In this document: positions 27,209 to 39,700 of the stretch, piece by piece
Position numbering within the stretch: the stretch's first letter is position 1
Layout of the letters: the number at the start of each line of letters is the position of its first letter
Source of the DNA: Rhodanobacteraceae bacterium
Lineage (GTDB): Bacteria > Pseudomonadota > Gammaproteobacteria > Xanthomonadales > SZUA-5
NCBI GenBank assembly: GCA_016717705.1
Contig: JADKFD010000002.1
Span: 62,001 to 126,000, forward strand
Length of the DNA: 64,000 nt
Reading direction: 5' to 3'
The notes under the pieces: generated by a model
Database searches by the model: none
What the model was told of the DNA's origin: nothing
What the model saw: only the letters and a program-made list of their open reading frames with translations
Position numbers and translations under genes: made by a program

Positions 27209-27237
27209 ATGTGCACCAACGAACCATTGGTGCACAT
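27209..27237. promoter_or_regulatory. Operator palindrome of vapBC
   Basis: A perfect 11-bp inverted repeat, ATGTGCACCAA and TTGGTGCACAT, with a 7-bp spacer, ending 6 bp before the vapB ATG. This is the position expected for an operator bound by the VapB or VapBC complex. Confidence 0.7.
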
Positions 27238-27243
27238 TGAACC

Positions 27244-27471
27244 ATGCGAACCACAATCGACATTCCGGACCAGATTGCGCCAACTCTGCGCAGCGCGGCT
27301 CGTGATCGCGGGGTCAGCTTGAGTCGGATTGTCGCGGAGTTGCTGGTGCAGGCCGTGGAAGGGCGCCCTTCAAGCATCCAACGCAGCACCCGGTCGGGGT
27401 TCCCGGTGCTTACCGGGGGCGCCAGGATCTATACCAATGAAGACGTTCGGGCATTGGACGACGAGCCGTGA
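27244..27471 (+). CDS. vapB: VapB-like antitoxin
   Basis: A 75-residue antitoxin starting MRTTIDIPDQIAPTLRSAA with ribbon-helix-helix character, then SLSRIVAELLVQAVEG, and a flexible GFPVLTGGARIYTNEDVRALDDE tail. It overlaps the vapC start by 4 bp (GTGA). The operator palindrome upstream supports autoregulation. It is homologous in its opening to the orphan at 14263. Confidence 0.85.
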   Translation: MRTTIDIPDQIAPTLRSAARDRGVSLSRIVAELLVQAVEGRPSSIQRSTRSGFPVLTGGARIYTNEDVRALDDEP

Positions 27472-27872
27472 TCGTTCTGCTGGATAGCTCCGTCCTGATC
27501 GCCACGGTCGTAGCCAACCACCAGTTCCATGAATCTGTACATCGGTGGTTCCTTGGTGCGGAGCTTGAGCCTGCTACGTGTCCCATCACGCAGGGTGCGC
27601 TGTTGCGCTTTCTGTTGCAGCAACGCCTGGTGGACTCATCAGCGGCAGCGTGGGACTTGCTGTCGCAGATTCAGCAGATTCCAAGGCATCGCTTTCTGCC
27701 AGATTCCGTCGACTATCTGCGGGTTCCGACGCGTGGATTGCTTGGGCACCGGCAGGTGACTGACGCCTACCTGGCGCAGCTGGCGCGAACCCATGGAGTG
27801 CGACTCGCCACTTTTGATCAGGGACTGGCCACCATGCACCCGGACGTGACTGACCTGATTTCGGTCAGCTGA
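27468..27872 (+). CDS. vapC: VapC PIN-domain toxin
   Basis: A 134-residue PIN ribonuclease, Mg-dependent, usually cutting tRNA or rRNA. The first acidic box is VLLDSSVLIATV, the Glu-containing helix region NHQFHESVHRWF, then DAYLAQLARTHGVRLATFDQGL with the last aspartates. GTG start within the vapB stop. The frame is intact, so toxin and antitoxin appear functional. Confidence 0.87.
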   Translation: MIVLLDSSVLIATVVANHQFHESVHRWFLGAELEPATCPITQGALLRFLLQQRLVDSSAAAWDLLSQIQQIPRHRFLPDSVDYLRVPTRGLLGHRQVTDAYLAQLARTHGVRLATFDQGLATMHPDVTDLISVS

Positions 27873-27913
27873 CGCGACCGCCGAGCAGACGCTGCATCAG
27901 TGCGAGGATCTGG

Positions 27914-28996
27914 CTATCGGATCGGCGCGATCGTCGCGGCCTCGGCAAATATCTGCCACAGGCTCGCAGGCAACTCCGCGAAAGCCGCCGCGTAGCGCGC
28001 CGAATCCGCAGCATCGCCGCTGACATCACGAATGCGGATGCCGACCACCTGAGCGCGATGCGCGCGCGCGATCTCGCCGTAGATCTCCGGGTCAGCCTCG
28101 CCGGAATCGCCGATCAGCAGAAAACGGCGTTGCGGGAAGTCGGCCAATAGGCGGCGGATGGCGGCCAGCTTGTGGGCGCGCGAGTCGTCGTGCCCCGGCA
28201 TCACGTTGGAGTAGGCCGTCGACTCGCGCAGGTGCACGCTGCCGGCAGGGAAGCCGGCGTCGCGCATGAAGCTGTCCAGCGGCGGATAGAGCTGGATTGG
28301 GCCGGCCGACACATAGTGGAAGCGGGTGCCGCGAATCTTCGCCAGCGCGTGATAGTGCTGCGCCATGCCCGGCACGGCGACGAATTCACGGGCAAAGGTG
28401 TTGAGCAGCAACTCGTGACGGTCGCGTACCTGCGACACCTTGATCGTGTCGTCGATGTCCGAGACCACCGACAGCCCTTGCCTTGGCACGATCAGGGCGC
28501 GGCCCTCGAACTGGCGCCGATCGCCGCGCGGCATGGCGACGGCGAAGCGCAGCCAGCGGCGTTCGCGAGTGGCAGGATTGGTCGGCAGCGTGACCGTTGC
28601 GCTGGTGCGTCCGCCAAAGTTGGTGCGCGGCAGCGCCAGCGGGGAGCATTCGCCCGGGGCCGAATGACCACAGGCATCGCCGAGGATGATGCTGACGTTC
28701 TTCAGCGTCTCCGAATCCACGCGAAACAACTGAGTCCGCGCGCGGAATCGGTCCCGGTCGGCCACTGCCAGAGCATCGAGATCAAGCCCGAGCTTGCGCG
28801 CAAACAGGTAGTTCAGTCCCGGCCGCTGTTCGAATTCGTAGACCCAGGCCTCGATTCGCGCCTCGACCGAACCATCGGCCAGCACGCGCGCGGTATCGGG
28901 CACGAACATCACTTGTTCGTCGGGCGCCAGTTCCCGGGCGCCCAATTCCAGCATCGGATTGAGCAAACCGAACAAAAGCGCGATCCAAGTGCGCAT
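27914..28996 (-). CDS. App1-like (DUF2183) phosphatase, exported
   Basis: About 360 residues. The signal peptide begins MRTWIALLFGLLNPMLELGA (ATG 28996 preferred over 29029). The HAD-like core has the DxDxT motif VVSDIDDTIKVSQV, the downstream FHYVSAGPIQLYPPLDSFM and the acidic LLIGDSGEADPEIYGEIA. This matches the DUF2183/App1 family, whose yeast member is a phosphatidate phosphatase. The bacterial substrate is unproven. The gene is divergent from the DUF1415 gene at 29133. Confidence 0.85.
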   Translation of the reverse strand: MRTWIALLFGLLNPMLELGARELAPDEQVMFVPDTARVLADGSVEARIEAWVYEFEQRPGLNYLFARKLGLDLDALAVADRDRFRARTQLFRVDSETLKNVSIILGDACGHSAPGECSPLALPRTNFGGRTSATVTLPTNPATRERRWLRFAVAMPRGDRRQFEGRALIVPRQGLSVVSDIDDTIKVSQVRDRHELLLNTFAREFVAVPGMAQHYHALAKIRGTRFHYVSAGPIQLYPPLDSFMRDAGFPAGSVHLRESTAYSNVMPGHDDSRAHKLAAIRRLLADFPQRRFLLIGDSGEADPEIYGEIARAHRAQVVGIRIRDVSGDAADSARYAAAFAELPASLWQIFAEAATIAPIR

Positions 28997-29132
28997 GGTG
29001 GGTTCCCTGACCGGCGAGCGCGACAGCATGCCGCAATGCCGGAGACAATGGCGCTCCTGCGCTTCGTTCGACTAGCCAGGCGTGCTTCCGGCGGCTGCAA
29101 GCCTCAGAATCCCCGAATCCGCCGAGTGACCC

Positions 29133-29696
29133 TTGCCCGTGACCGAGTCTCCCACGCAACAGCCGCCGGAAAATCCGGAGATCGCCGCCACCCGCCGCTG
29201 GCTGGAGCAGGCCGTCATCGGCTTGAATCTGTGCCCGTTTGCGCGGGCGCCGTACATCAAGGATCGCGTGCGCTTCCGGGCCAGCCTGGCGACCGACGAA
29301 GACCAGTTGGTGGCGGATCTGGCCGAGGAACTGGGTCTGCTTGCCGCCGCCGAACCCGACGGAATCGAAACCACGCTGCTGATCCATCCCCATGTGCTGC
29401 AGGACTTTTACGACTTCAACGATTTCCTCGAGATCGCCGACGCGACGCTGCAGGCGCTCGGGCTGGAGGGCGAACTGCAAGTCGCCAGCTTCCACCCCCA
29501 ATACCAGTTCGCCGACAGTGCACCTGATGCGATCGAGAACTGCACCAACCGCTCGCCGTTTCCGACGCTGCACCTGCTGCGCGAATCGAGCATCGACCGC
29601 GCGATCGAGGTGATCGAGGACACCGACGAGATCTACCGGCGCAATATCGAGACGCTGCGCGGATTGGGTTGGGAAGGTTGGAAGAAGCTGTTGTAG
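29133..29696 (+). CDS. DUF1415 family protein
   Basis: A 187-residue cytoplasmic protein. Typical DUF1415 blocks are TRRWLEQAVIGLNLCPFARA, then VASFHPQYQFADSAPDAIEN and NRSPFPTLHLLRESSIDRAI. A conserved Cys sits in LCPFA. The biochemical function is unknown. TTG at 29133 or GTG at 29139 can serve as start; both precede the domain. Confidence 0.85.
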   Translation: MPVTESPTQQPPENPEIAATRRWLEQAVIGLNLCPFARAPYIKDRVRFRASLATDEDQLVADLAEELGLLAAAEPDGIETTLLIHPHVLQDFYDFNDFLEIADATLQALGLEGELQVASFHPQYQFADSAPDAIENCTNRSPFPTLHLLRESSIDRAIEVIEDTDEIYRRNIETLRGLGWEGWKKLL

Positions 29697-29843
29697 GTCG
29701 GGGTGGGCGCGCAGGGCAGCTTGCTCGCGCAGCGCGCTACCTGACCATCGTCGCGCCGTGTCGCGTAGGCCGCTGCGCGGCCAACGTGACCTACAAATGC
29801 ATCAACATCAGCCCCCACCAAACTGTCCTGCGCAGCGGCTGCT

Positions 29844-29864
29844 ACTCACCACTCACCACTCACC
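29844..29864 (+). repeat. Short tandem repeat before rluF
   Basis: Three tandem copies of ACTCACC, 17 bp upstream of the rluF ATG, in a 185-bp gap that also contains a small GGCCGCTGCGCGGCC hairpin near 29768. Copy-number change could alter expression, but there is no evidence of that. Confidence 0.5.
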
Positions 29865-29881
29865 ACTTACTGCTTCTCCCC

Positions 29882-30592
29882 ATGCGCCTAAACAAACACA
29901 TCAGCGAAACCGGATTCTGTTCACGCCGCGAGGCCGATGAACTGATCGAGCAGGGCAGGGTGACTGTCAACGGCGAAGTCGCCGGCATCGGCATGGAAGT
30001 CGTCGAGGGCGACGAGGTACGCGTCGACCAGGCGCTGCTCAAGCAGCGACCGAAGAAGAAGGGTCGCAAACACGTCTACATCGCGCTGAACAAGCCGGTC
30101 GGCATCACCTGCACGACCGAGGATTCGGTGTCCGGCAACATCGTCGAGTTCGTCGGCCACCAGGAGCGCATCTTCCCGATCGGCCGGCTGGACAAGGACT
30201 CGGAAGGCCTGATCCTGCTGACCAGCAATGGCGACATCGTCAACGACATCCTGCGCGCCGAGAACCATCACGAGAAGGAATACCTGGTCGGCGTCAACAA
30301 GACGGTCACTCCCGAATTTCTGGCGGCGCTGTCCAGGGGGGTGGTCATCCACGGCAAGAAGACCTTGCCTTGCCGCACGGCACGCATCGCCAAATACGGC
30401 TTTCGCATCACGCTGACGCAAGGACTGAACCGGCAGATCCGCCTGATGTCCGCCGCCTTTGGTTATCGCGTGACGCAGTTGCGCCGGGTACGGATCGACA
30501 ACGTCAAACTGGGCACGCTCAAGCTTGGCCAATGGCGCAATCTGACCGATGCCGAGTTCCAGGGGCTGCTACCGGGGCGCAGCGATTGGTGA
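29882..30592 (+). CDS. rluF: 23S rRNA pseudouridine(2604) synthase
   Basis: A 236-residue RsuA/RluF-type pseudouridine synthase acting on 23S rRNA. The N-terminal S4 domain is MRLNKHISETGFCSRREADE. The catalytic motif is IGRLDKDSEGLILLTSNGDI with the nucleophilic Asp in RLDKD. ENHHEKEYLVGVNK and the GLNRQIRLMSAAFGYRV box fit RluF better than RluB or RsuA. The ATG at 29882 begins the S4 domain; the longer upstream reading is not needed. Confidence 0.92.
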   Translation: MRLNKHISETGFCSRREADELIEQGRVTVNGEVAGIGMEVVEGDEVRVDQALLKQRPKKKGRKHVYIALNKPVGITCTTEDSVSGNIVEFVGHQERIFPIGRLDKDSEGLILLTSNGDIVNDILRAENHHEKEYLVGVNKTVTPEFLAALSRGVVIHGKKTLPCRTARIAKYGFRITLTQGLNRQIRLMSAAFGYRVTQLRRVRIDNVKLGTLKLGQWRNLTDAEFQGLLPGRSDW

Positions 30593-30748
30593 GGGGCGGC
30601 GGACAGGGCAAGGTGACCGCCATCCAGCGACGAAGGCCTCAGGCTTGGGGCTGCGGCGGAAACGTGCGCTTGTAACGTATTGTTGAATGCGAGTGGTTCC
30701 TGGGCGCATCCTTGGCATCCAGTCGAAGCGCTGACCACCGGTGTCCAT

Positions 30749-33700
30749 ATGACCGTTCGTAGCTGCGTTGTCCGCGTTTTGGTTCTGCTTGCTTTGCTGA
30801 TGTCCAGCGCGGCCTTCGCGCAGCCCTACGATTACCATGTCTACATCGACAGCGACCTGCGTGCGAGTACCGGCTGCACCGTGAGCGCTGGCGGGCAGAC
30901 CTTCGAGGGCGCCGACTTCCGGCTGACGGCAACGGTATCGGGCAATCCGCCGGTGGTGGCCGCGCGCACACTGACGCCCTGCAGCGGCGGCAGTTTCGGT
31001 GCGGGCGGCGCGCTGGGCGGCAACTATCCGGTGGGATTGAACAACGGCGTGCCGTTGAGCGGGGGCAGCTCCGCCGACGTCATCGAACTGTCGCTGCCGC
31101 GTGCGCAAATGCCCGGTGTGCAGCCGCTGGTTCGAATCGGCTTCGGCGCGGTCAGTGCATCGGGATCGGTCGATGTGCTTTACACCGCCAACGGTGTGGT
31201 TGGGGGCCCGCCGATGGTGGTGGGCACGCCAGCCGTAATTCCCACGCTCGGCTTCTTTGGCGGCTTGCTGCTGGCCTTGGCGTTGGCGGTGCTCGCCTTG
31301 CGGACACTCAAGCACAATCGCCGTCTGGCGCAGATGCTGCTCGTGGGCGCGTTCTTCTCAGCAGGGTTTGCTGCGTGGGCAGCAAACTTCATCGACGATG
31401 GTCAGGTAGGCGACTGGTCCGGCGTTTCGCCAGTGGGCATGGATGCGATCGGCGATTCGGTGCCCAACCTCAGCGCTACCGATATCGTCGCGGCATTCGC
31501 GGCCGACGAGAACCGCAATCTGCATTTCCGCATCGATGTGGTCGATGCCGAAAACCGCCCGCCGCTGGCGGTAGGTGATGCCTACACGACGCTGGAAGAT
31601 ACCGTGCTGAGCATCGCCGCACCCGGCGTGCTGGCCAATGATTCCGATCCGGACGGCAATCCGATCACCGCGCAACTGGTGAGCGGCCCGACGCGCGGCA
31701 CGCTGACGCTGAACGCCAACGGCAGTTTCAGCTACACGCCCAACGCCAACGCCAACGTCAACGGCAGCGATTCCTTCACCTACAACGCCCACGACGGTCA
31801 GGTAACCAGCCTCAATCCGGCGACGGTGACGATTGCGATCACCCCGGTGAACGATGTCCCGGTGTTCACCGCGGGCCCCAACCAGACGGTCCTCGAAGAC
31901 GCCGGCGCGCAGACGGTCAATCCGTGGGCGACCGGCATCGACGATGGTGATCCGGAAGTGACGCAGAACCTCACTTCCGAGGTCACCGCCAACAGCAATG
32001 CAGCGCTCTTCAGCGTCGCGCCGACGGTTTCGCCGACCGGCGCACTGAGCTACACGCCCGCCGCGAACGCCAATGGCAGCGCCACGATCACGCTGCGCCT
32101 CAACGACGATGGCTCGGGTACGCCGCCGAACGTCAACCAGAGTGCGACGCAGACCTTCACCATCACGGTGACTGCGGTCAACGATGCGCCGGGTTTTACC
32201 GCGGGTCCGAACCAGACGGTCGATGAAGACGCCGGCCCACAGACGATCAACCCGTGGGCCACGGCGATCAGCGCCGGTCCGCCGGATGAGTCCGGCCAGG
32301 CGGTCAGCTTCGAGATCAGCAACAACACAATCCGCCTGTTCAGCGGCCGCGGTGTCCGACTGGCGTGCTCAGCTACACGCCAGCGGCCAATGCCAACGGC
32401 GTGGCGACGATCACGCTGCGAGCGCGCGACGACGGCGGCACGGCGAACGGCGGTGTCGATGCCAGCGCCCCGCAGACCTTCACGATCACGGTCAATGCGA
32501 TCAACGACGCACCGAGTTTCACCGTCGGTCCCAACCAGACCGTCAATGAAGACGCTGCTGCGCAAACGGTGAACCCGTGGGCCACCGCGCTCAATGACGG
32601 CGATCCGGAACTGACCCAGGCGCTAAGCTTCGTCATCACCGCCAACAGCAACGCCGCGCTGTTCAGCACGGCACCGGCAGTCAGCCCGACCGGTGTCCTG
32701 ACTTACACGCCGGCAGCCAACGCCAACGGCAGCGCAACGATCACGCTGCGCATCCAGGACGACGGTTCCAGCACGCCGCCGAACGTCAATACCAGCGCCA
32801 CGCAGACCTTCACGATCACGGTGAACCCGGTCAACGACGCACCGACGCTGACCGCCGTGAGCCCGCCGACGGTGCTTGAGGATGCCGGCCCGCAGACGGT
32901 CGCCAACTGGGCGGCGTTCAATCCCGGTCCGGCCGACGAAGCCGGGCAAACCGTGCTGGGTTACCAGATCAGCGCGATCAGCAACGCCGCGCTGTTCGCG
33001 GTGCCGCCGGCGGTGGCCAACAATGGCACGTTGACCTACACACCAGCCGCGAATGCCAATGGCAGCAGCACCTTCGTGGCGCGCGTACAGGACTCGGGCG
33101 GCACCGCCAACGGTGGCGTCGATCTCAGCGTCGCGCAGACCTTCACGATCACCGTCACTGCGATCAACGATGTGCCGAGCTTCACCGTCGGGACCAACCA
33201 GACGGTCTTGGAGGACGCGGGTGCGCAGACTGTCGGCCCGTGGGCGACCGCGATCAATGACGGCGATCCTGAAGTGACCCAGGTGCTCGCCTTCACCATC
33301 ACCGCCAACACCAATGCCGCGCTGTTCAGCGCCGCGCCGAGCGTCAGCCCGACCGGCGTCCTGAGCTACACACCGGCAGCCAACGCCAACGGTAGCGCGA
33401 CGATCACCTTGCGCCTCCAGGACGATGGCTCGAACACACCGCCGAACGTCAACACCAGCGCCACGCAGACCTTCACGATCACGGTGACGCCGGTCAACGA
33501 CGCGCCGAGCTTCGCGGTCGGCATAAGTCAGACCGTCCCGGAAGACGCCGCCGCACAGACCGTGAACCCGTGGGCGACGGCGATCAGCGCCGGCCCGGCC
33601 GATGAAGCCGCACAAACGCTGACCTTCAACGTGACCGGCAACACCAACGCGGCATTGTTCAGCGCGCAACCGGCGATCAGTCCGGCGGGCGTGCTGACGT

Positions 33701-36700
33701 ACACGCCAGCAGCGAATGCCAGCGGTGTGGCGACAATCACGCTGACCTTGAGCGACAACGGCCTCGGCGCGCCGCCGCCGAATGCGAACACCAGCGCGCC
33801 GCAGACCTTCACCATCACGGTCAACGCGGTCAACGACGCACCGGTGAACACGGTGCCCGGCGCCCAGACCACCGGCGACACAGTGCCGCTGGTGCTGAGC
33901 ACGGCGAACACCAACGCGCTCAGCGTGGCCGACATCGACGCCGCGGCGGGCATCGTGCAGATGAGTTTCGGTACTGGCGCCGCGGCCAACGGCACGCTGA
34001 CGCTGGCCAACCCGGGCGGCGTGCTGACCACGCTGACCGGCAACGGCACGCAGCAAGTCATCGCCACCGGCACCCTCACCGCGCTGAACACTGCGTTGAA
34101 CGGCCCGAGCGGCAGCCTGACCTACACGCCGGTCGCCGGCACCACGGCTGCGCGCACGATCACCGTGATCACCAATGACCAGGGCAATACCGGTTCAGGC
34201 GGCGCGCAGATCGACACCGATCTCATCACCGTCAATGTCGACGCACCGCCGGTGGTGACGAGCAACCCGGCGAATGGCGCGACCATCGCCAACAATGCGG
34301 CGATCGTGGTCAACTTCAGCGAACTGGTCACGGTGAGCCCCGGAATCACGCTGACCTGTGGTGGCCCGAACCTGATCACTGGTGGTGCCACCGGCGCGGC
34401 CGTCACCACGTTGAATCTGACCTACACCGCTCCCTTGCCGGCCGGCAGTTGCACCTTGACCGTGCCCAACACGAGCGTTGCCGACGACGATGGCATCGAC
34501 CCGCCGCATAACCCGCTGACGACCTACAGTGCGACGTTCACCGTAGACGCAGCGCCGCGAGTCACCACCACGACGCCCGCGGCGGGCGCCACCACTTCGA
34601 ACAACGTCGCACTGCAGGTCAACTTCAACGAACCCGTCACCGCGACCAATGCGGTGACGTTGACCTGCACGCTCGGTGCGGTCCCGCTGGCGGGCACCAG
34701 CGGCATCGCCATCACGGTGTTGAATCCGACCTATGGCGGCGCGCTGCCGCCGGGACTGTGCACGCTGACCGTGGTCGCCGCGAACGTCAACGACACCGAT
34801 GTCGCCGATCCGCCGTCACAGCTCGATGGCGACGACAACGGTGTCGATGGCGACAACTTCGTCATCACCTTCACCGTCGATGACGCGCCGGCATTCGTCA
34901 GCGCGACACCGGGCGCTGCCGCGGTGGTCGGAACCGGCCAGACCGTCAGCTTCACCTACAACGAGAACGTCATCGATCTCGGCGGCGCCATCACGCTCAG
35001 CTGCAACGCCGTCAACGTCCCCGGCACGACCGTCGCTGCCGGCGCAACCCTGACGTTCACCCCGACCGCGCTCACGCCAGGTCAGAACTGCACGGCAACG
35101 GCCGTCGCCTTGCAGATCGGCGACGCCGACAGCTTCGATCCGCCGCAGAACCCGGTCATCAACCAGACGATCAACTTCAGCGTCGACACCGCGCCGGACT
35201 TCAGCTCCAGCGTGCCGGCCAGCAATGCGATCAATGTCGGCCTCAGCGCCAACCTCAGCGTCACGTTCACCGAGCCCGTCAACTTCACCGCGAGTGCGTT
35301 CACGCTGAACTGCCCAGGTGGCTCGCCGGTCGCGTTCACCGTCAGCGGCAGCGGCAGCAACACCGCGATCATCGATCCCACGCCGCCGACCCTGCCGATC
35401 AACACCGTGTGCGTGCTGACGGTAGACGACGCGCAAGTGACCGACGTCGATAGCGCCGATCCGCCGGATACCGGCACCGGCATCACCACCATCAGCTTCA
35501 CTACCGTCAACGACAACCCGCCGACAGTGACCACCAATCCGGCCAATGGCGCGGCGAACGTTGCGCTCAACGGCAATATCACGGTGAGCTTCAACGAACC
35601 GGTGACGCTGACCGGCGCCTGGTTCCAGCTCAATTGTCCGACCAGCGGCGTGCGTACCAGCACCGGCGAACTCAGCGGCACCGGCGTCAACATCATCGAG
35701 AACACGCCGGACCTGGTGTACACCATCGACCCGATCGCCAATCTGGCGAACGGCGAATCCTGCGCCATCACCATCGACTCGGCCAATGTCGTCGACAACG
35801 ACGCCATCGACCCGCCGAATGAACTCGACGGCAACGCCAGTGGCGACACGACCGACGGCGATGCCGACGACTACGTGGCGCAGTTCACCACCCCCGATGT
35901 CGCTCCGACGGTCACCAGCACGCCAGCCGCAGGGGCCACCGTGCCCAACACGCAAACCGTCACGCTGAACTTCAGCGAGCAGGTCAACGTAGCCGCCGGC
36001 GCCATTGCCTTCAACTGCGGTGCCGCAGTGACCTTCACGCCGGCGCTGCCGCAGTCCGGCATCAGCACGCTGACGCTGACTCCTGGCGCAGCGCTGCCCA
36101 ATGGCGCGAACTGCACGGTCACGCTGGAATCGACCCTGATCACCGACGTCGATGCGATCGACCCACCCAATCAGCTGGACGGCAACAGCAGCGGCGATCT
36201 GGTCGATGGCGATGCCGATGATTTCGCGTTGACGTTCAGTGTCGATGCGCAGCCTTCGATCGTCGCTGCCGAGGTCGAGGTGGTCAACGTGTTCACTGCG
36301 CTGCCGCTCGGCGTCGGCGTGTTTGCCGACAGCGACACCAACCTGCGCCTGAGCTTCAGCGAAGCCGTCAACCCGACCGCAAACTGGGCCTCGTTGACTT
36401 GCGTCACTTCCGGCACGCAGAGCGTCGGTGGCGGCACACTGGCGGTCACCGCCGCCGATCCGGTGTTCACGTTGAATCCGGTGACCAATCTGACGCCGGG
36501 CGAGTCCTGCACCCTGACCGTGTTCGCTGCGCAGGTTGACGATGACGATGCGATCGATCCTCCAGGCAATTTGGCAGCCGACGCGGTCTACACCTTCGCG
36601 GTGCGCGATGCCGCACCACAGGTGCTCAGCCCGACGGTGCCACTGAACGCGGCGACCGTGCCCAACAGCCAGGCGGTGACCCTCAATTTCAGCGAAGTGG

Positions 36701-39700
36701 TTGACCTGGCTGCGGGCAGCGTTCTGTTCAATTGCGGCAGCGCCGTCGCCTTCACCCCGGCATTGCCGCAGAACAACGTCAGCAGCGTCACGCTGACACC
36801 GAGCGCCGCGCTGCCTGATGGCGCCGCCTGCACGGTGACCCTGGAATCCACGCTGGTCACGGACGACGACGCCTCGATCCGCCGAACGAGCTCGACGGCG
36901 ATGCCAGCAACGACACCACCGATGGCGACGCCGATGATTTCGTGTTGAGCTTCAATGTCGATGCCGCACCCAGCGTGCTGACAACCACGCCGGCCAATGG
37001 CGCGACCAACGTGCCGCCGACCAGTGCGATCAGCATCGACTTCAGCGAGTCGGTGAGCTTCTCGACGCTCGCCCAGCCAGCGCCCGGCAATCCGAGCTTC
37101 GACCTGATTTGCGACGGCTTGCCGGCCGGGTTCACGGTGACCAGCGTGAGCCCGAACGATCCGGTGGTGCTGAACCCGTCCGATATCGAGGTCGCCGGCC
37201 GTTCCTGCGTCCTGACCGTGGTTGCAGCACAGATCGCCGACAACGACGCGATCGATCCGCCGAACAATATGGCCGCCAATTTCACCGCGACCATCGGCTT
37301 TGGCGCCATCGCCAACGACGATGCCTACACCGTCACCCCGCATCTGACCCTGAACATCCCGACCACCGGCGTGCAGGGCGGTGGCACGGCCGCGAATGAC
37401 ATCCTGGGTGCAGGCGCGGTCACCGGTTTCGGATTCGCGCCTGCGTGCACGGGCACCACGGCGGGCGCGCAGCTCGATGCCGGTGCCGCCAACGGCAGGC
37501 TGACGCTCAACGCCAATGGCAGCTTCGCTTACGAGCCGCCGGCGGGCCTCAACGCGCTCACCCGCACCTTCTGCTACACGGTGACGGGTGGGGACACGGC
37601 CGACATCGTGTTCACCGTGCAGAATCAGGCGCGCGTCTGGTTCGTCGACGCTGCCGCCGCCGCCAGTGGCGTCGGCACCCAGGCGCGACCCTTCAACGCG
37701 CTCACCGGCGCCGGCAGTTTCAATGCGGTTGCGGCCGATGGCGATGGCGATACGATTTATCTCGAAGGCGCACAGACCGGTGGCCTGACCTTGCGTTCCG
37801 GACAGCGCGTGATCGGTGGTGGCAGCACGCTGAACATCGCCACGTTCAGTGGGGTCGCGCCGGTCGCGGGCAGCGCATTCCCGGCGCTCAGCGGCAGCGC
37901 GCCGGTGATCACCTGCAGCGGCGTCACATGCCTGACACTCAATAGCTCAGGCGCCGCCAACACGCACAGTCTGCGCGGCTTCACCATCGGCGATTCGGGC
38001 GCCGCCGGCACCGACCTCGCCGGCACCAACTTCGGCACGCTGGCGGTAAGCGAACTCAGGCTCAACGGCAACGGCCGCGCCCTGAATCTGGAGAACGGAA
38101 GCTTCGGTCCCGGATCCGGCATGCTCGGCATCTCGACGACCGCGAGCAACAATGAAGGGGTGCGTCTGGAAGCCACTGGCGGGCCCCTGTTGCTCGGCGG
38201 CCCCGTGTCGATCTCGGGCACCACCGGCATCGGCTGGTCGATGAACAACATCGCCGCATCGACGACCCTCGCCGTCACCGGGTTCAACGTCACCAAGACC
38301 AGCGCCGGCGCGGCCGTCAGCATCACCAATGCCACCGGGTTGCCGACGATCTCTCTCTCGAACGTCACGCTGTCGGCGAGCAACGGCAGTGCACTTGTGT
38401 GCTCCCGTGGGCATATTCGGCGCCAACACGCTCACCGCCACCGGCGGCAGCGCGATCGATGCGGTCAACGCGGCCTTCGCCGGCGGTACGATCTTCAATT
38501 CGGTCATCTCCACCAACACCGGGGCCGCCGACGGCATCAACCTCGACAATGTCACCGGCTCGCTGGTGATGAACGGCGGGTCGATCACCCAGAACGGCGG
38601 CAGCGGGATTGCCTTTGATCTCAATGCCGGCAGCGCCAACGTTAGCTACGCGGGCACGCTGACCAGCACGGCTGCCAATCGGCTGATCGACATCACCAGT
38701 CGTACCGCCGGCACCGTCACGCTGTCCGGCAACCTGAGCGGTACCGGCACGTCGACCGGCATCAACATCGCCAGCAACACCGGCGGCACGTTTACCCTGT
38801 CCGGTACGAGCAAGACGCTGAACACGGGCACCAACGCTGCGGTGACGTTGACGACCAACAGCGGCGCCACGATCAACTTCAGCGGTGGCGGGTTGACCAT
38901 TACGACCACCAGCGGCACCGGCTTCAACGCCACCGGGGGCGGTACGGTAACGGTGCAGGGCACGGGCAATACGATAACCAGCACCACAGGTACGGCGCTC
39001 AATATCGCGAATACCATGATCGGCGCCAGCAACCTCAATTTCCGCAGCATCACCACTGATGGCAGCATCAACGGGATCAATCTCGACAGCACCGGCGCAG
39101 CGGGTGGATTGGTGGTCTCCGGGAACAACAACGTCACCTTGGGCGGCGACAGCTCCGGCGGAACATTCCGCACCACGGGCGACGCCATCCGGCTGGTCAA
39201 CACGCGAGGTGTATCGCTGACCAACATCCGCATTGCCAATGTCGGCACCGGTCCAGCCGATCAGGCAGGAGGCATCGATGCCACCAATCTGCAGGGTACC
39301 AACTTGCTGCGCGCCAGCACGATCACCGACATGGGCAAGGCCGGTGGCAGCGGTGGCACCAATCGCAACGCCGTCAGTGTGATCAACAGCAACACCAACC
39401 TGACTCAGTTCACGGTCGAAAACAGCGTGTTCAGCAACTCGGAAGGCACCTCGTCGTTCATCTTCACCAGCGCGCGATTCGCCTCCAACATGAGCATCAG
39501 CGTCACCGGCAGCGATTTCTTCAACCTGGTTCCCATTGCCGTGCAGGTCAACGCCGGAGACGAGGATTCCGGCGTGCATACGGTGACCAGCAACATCTCG
39601 AACAACACTTTCCGCAATGCCCATGTCAGCAACGGGCAGGGCGGAATCATCGTGGCCACGGCCGATCAGGATGCAACCCACAACTTCACGATTGCCGGCA

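Noticed and set aside
27179..27243. Rho-independent terminator after the SDR gene
   Set aside because: The inverted repeat lacks a T-run and sits immediately before vapB, so an operator fits better.
30749..31400. Split of the giant gene into an IPTL-anchored protein and a separate secreted protein
   Set aside because: The frame is continuous through both hydrophobic segments with no stop or second ribosome binding site that I can see, so one gene was kept and the oddity listed as a finding.
34816..35955. Minus-strand ORFs within the giant repeat protein
   Set aside because: Val/Arg/Gly-rich mirror of the repeats with no signal peptide or domain.
36860..36890. Programmed frameshift in the giant protein
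   Set aside because: The site has no slippery heptamer, and comparison with sister repeats shows one missing A, so a deletion or read error is simpler.
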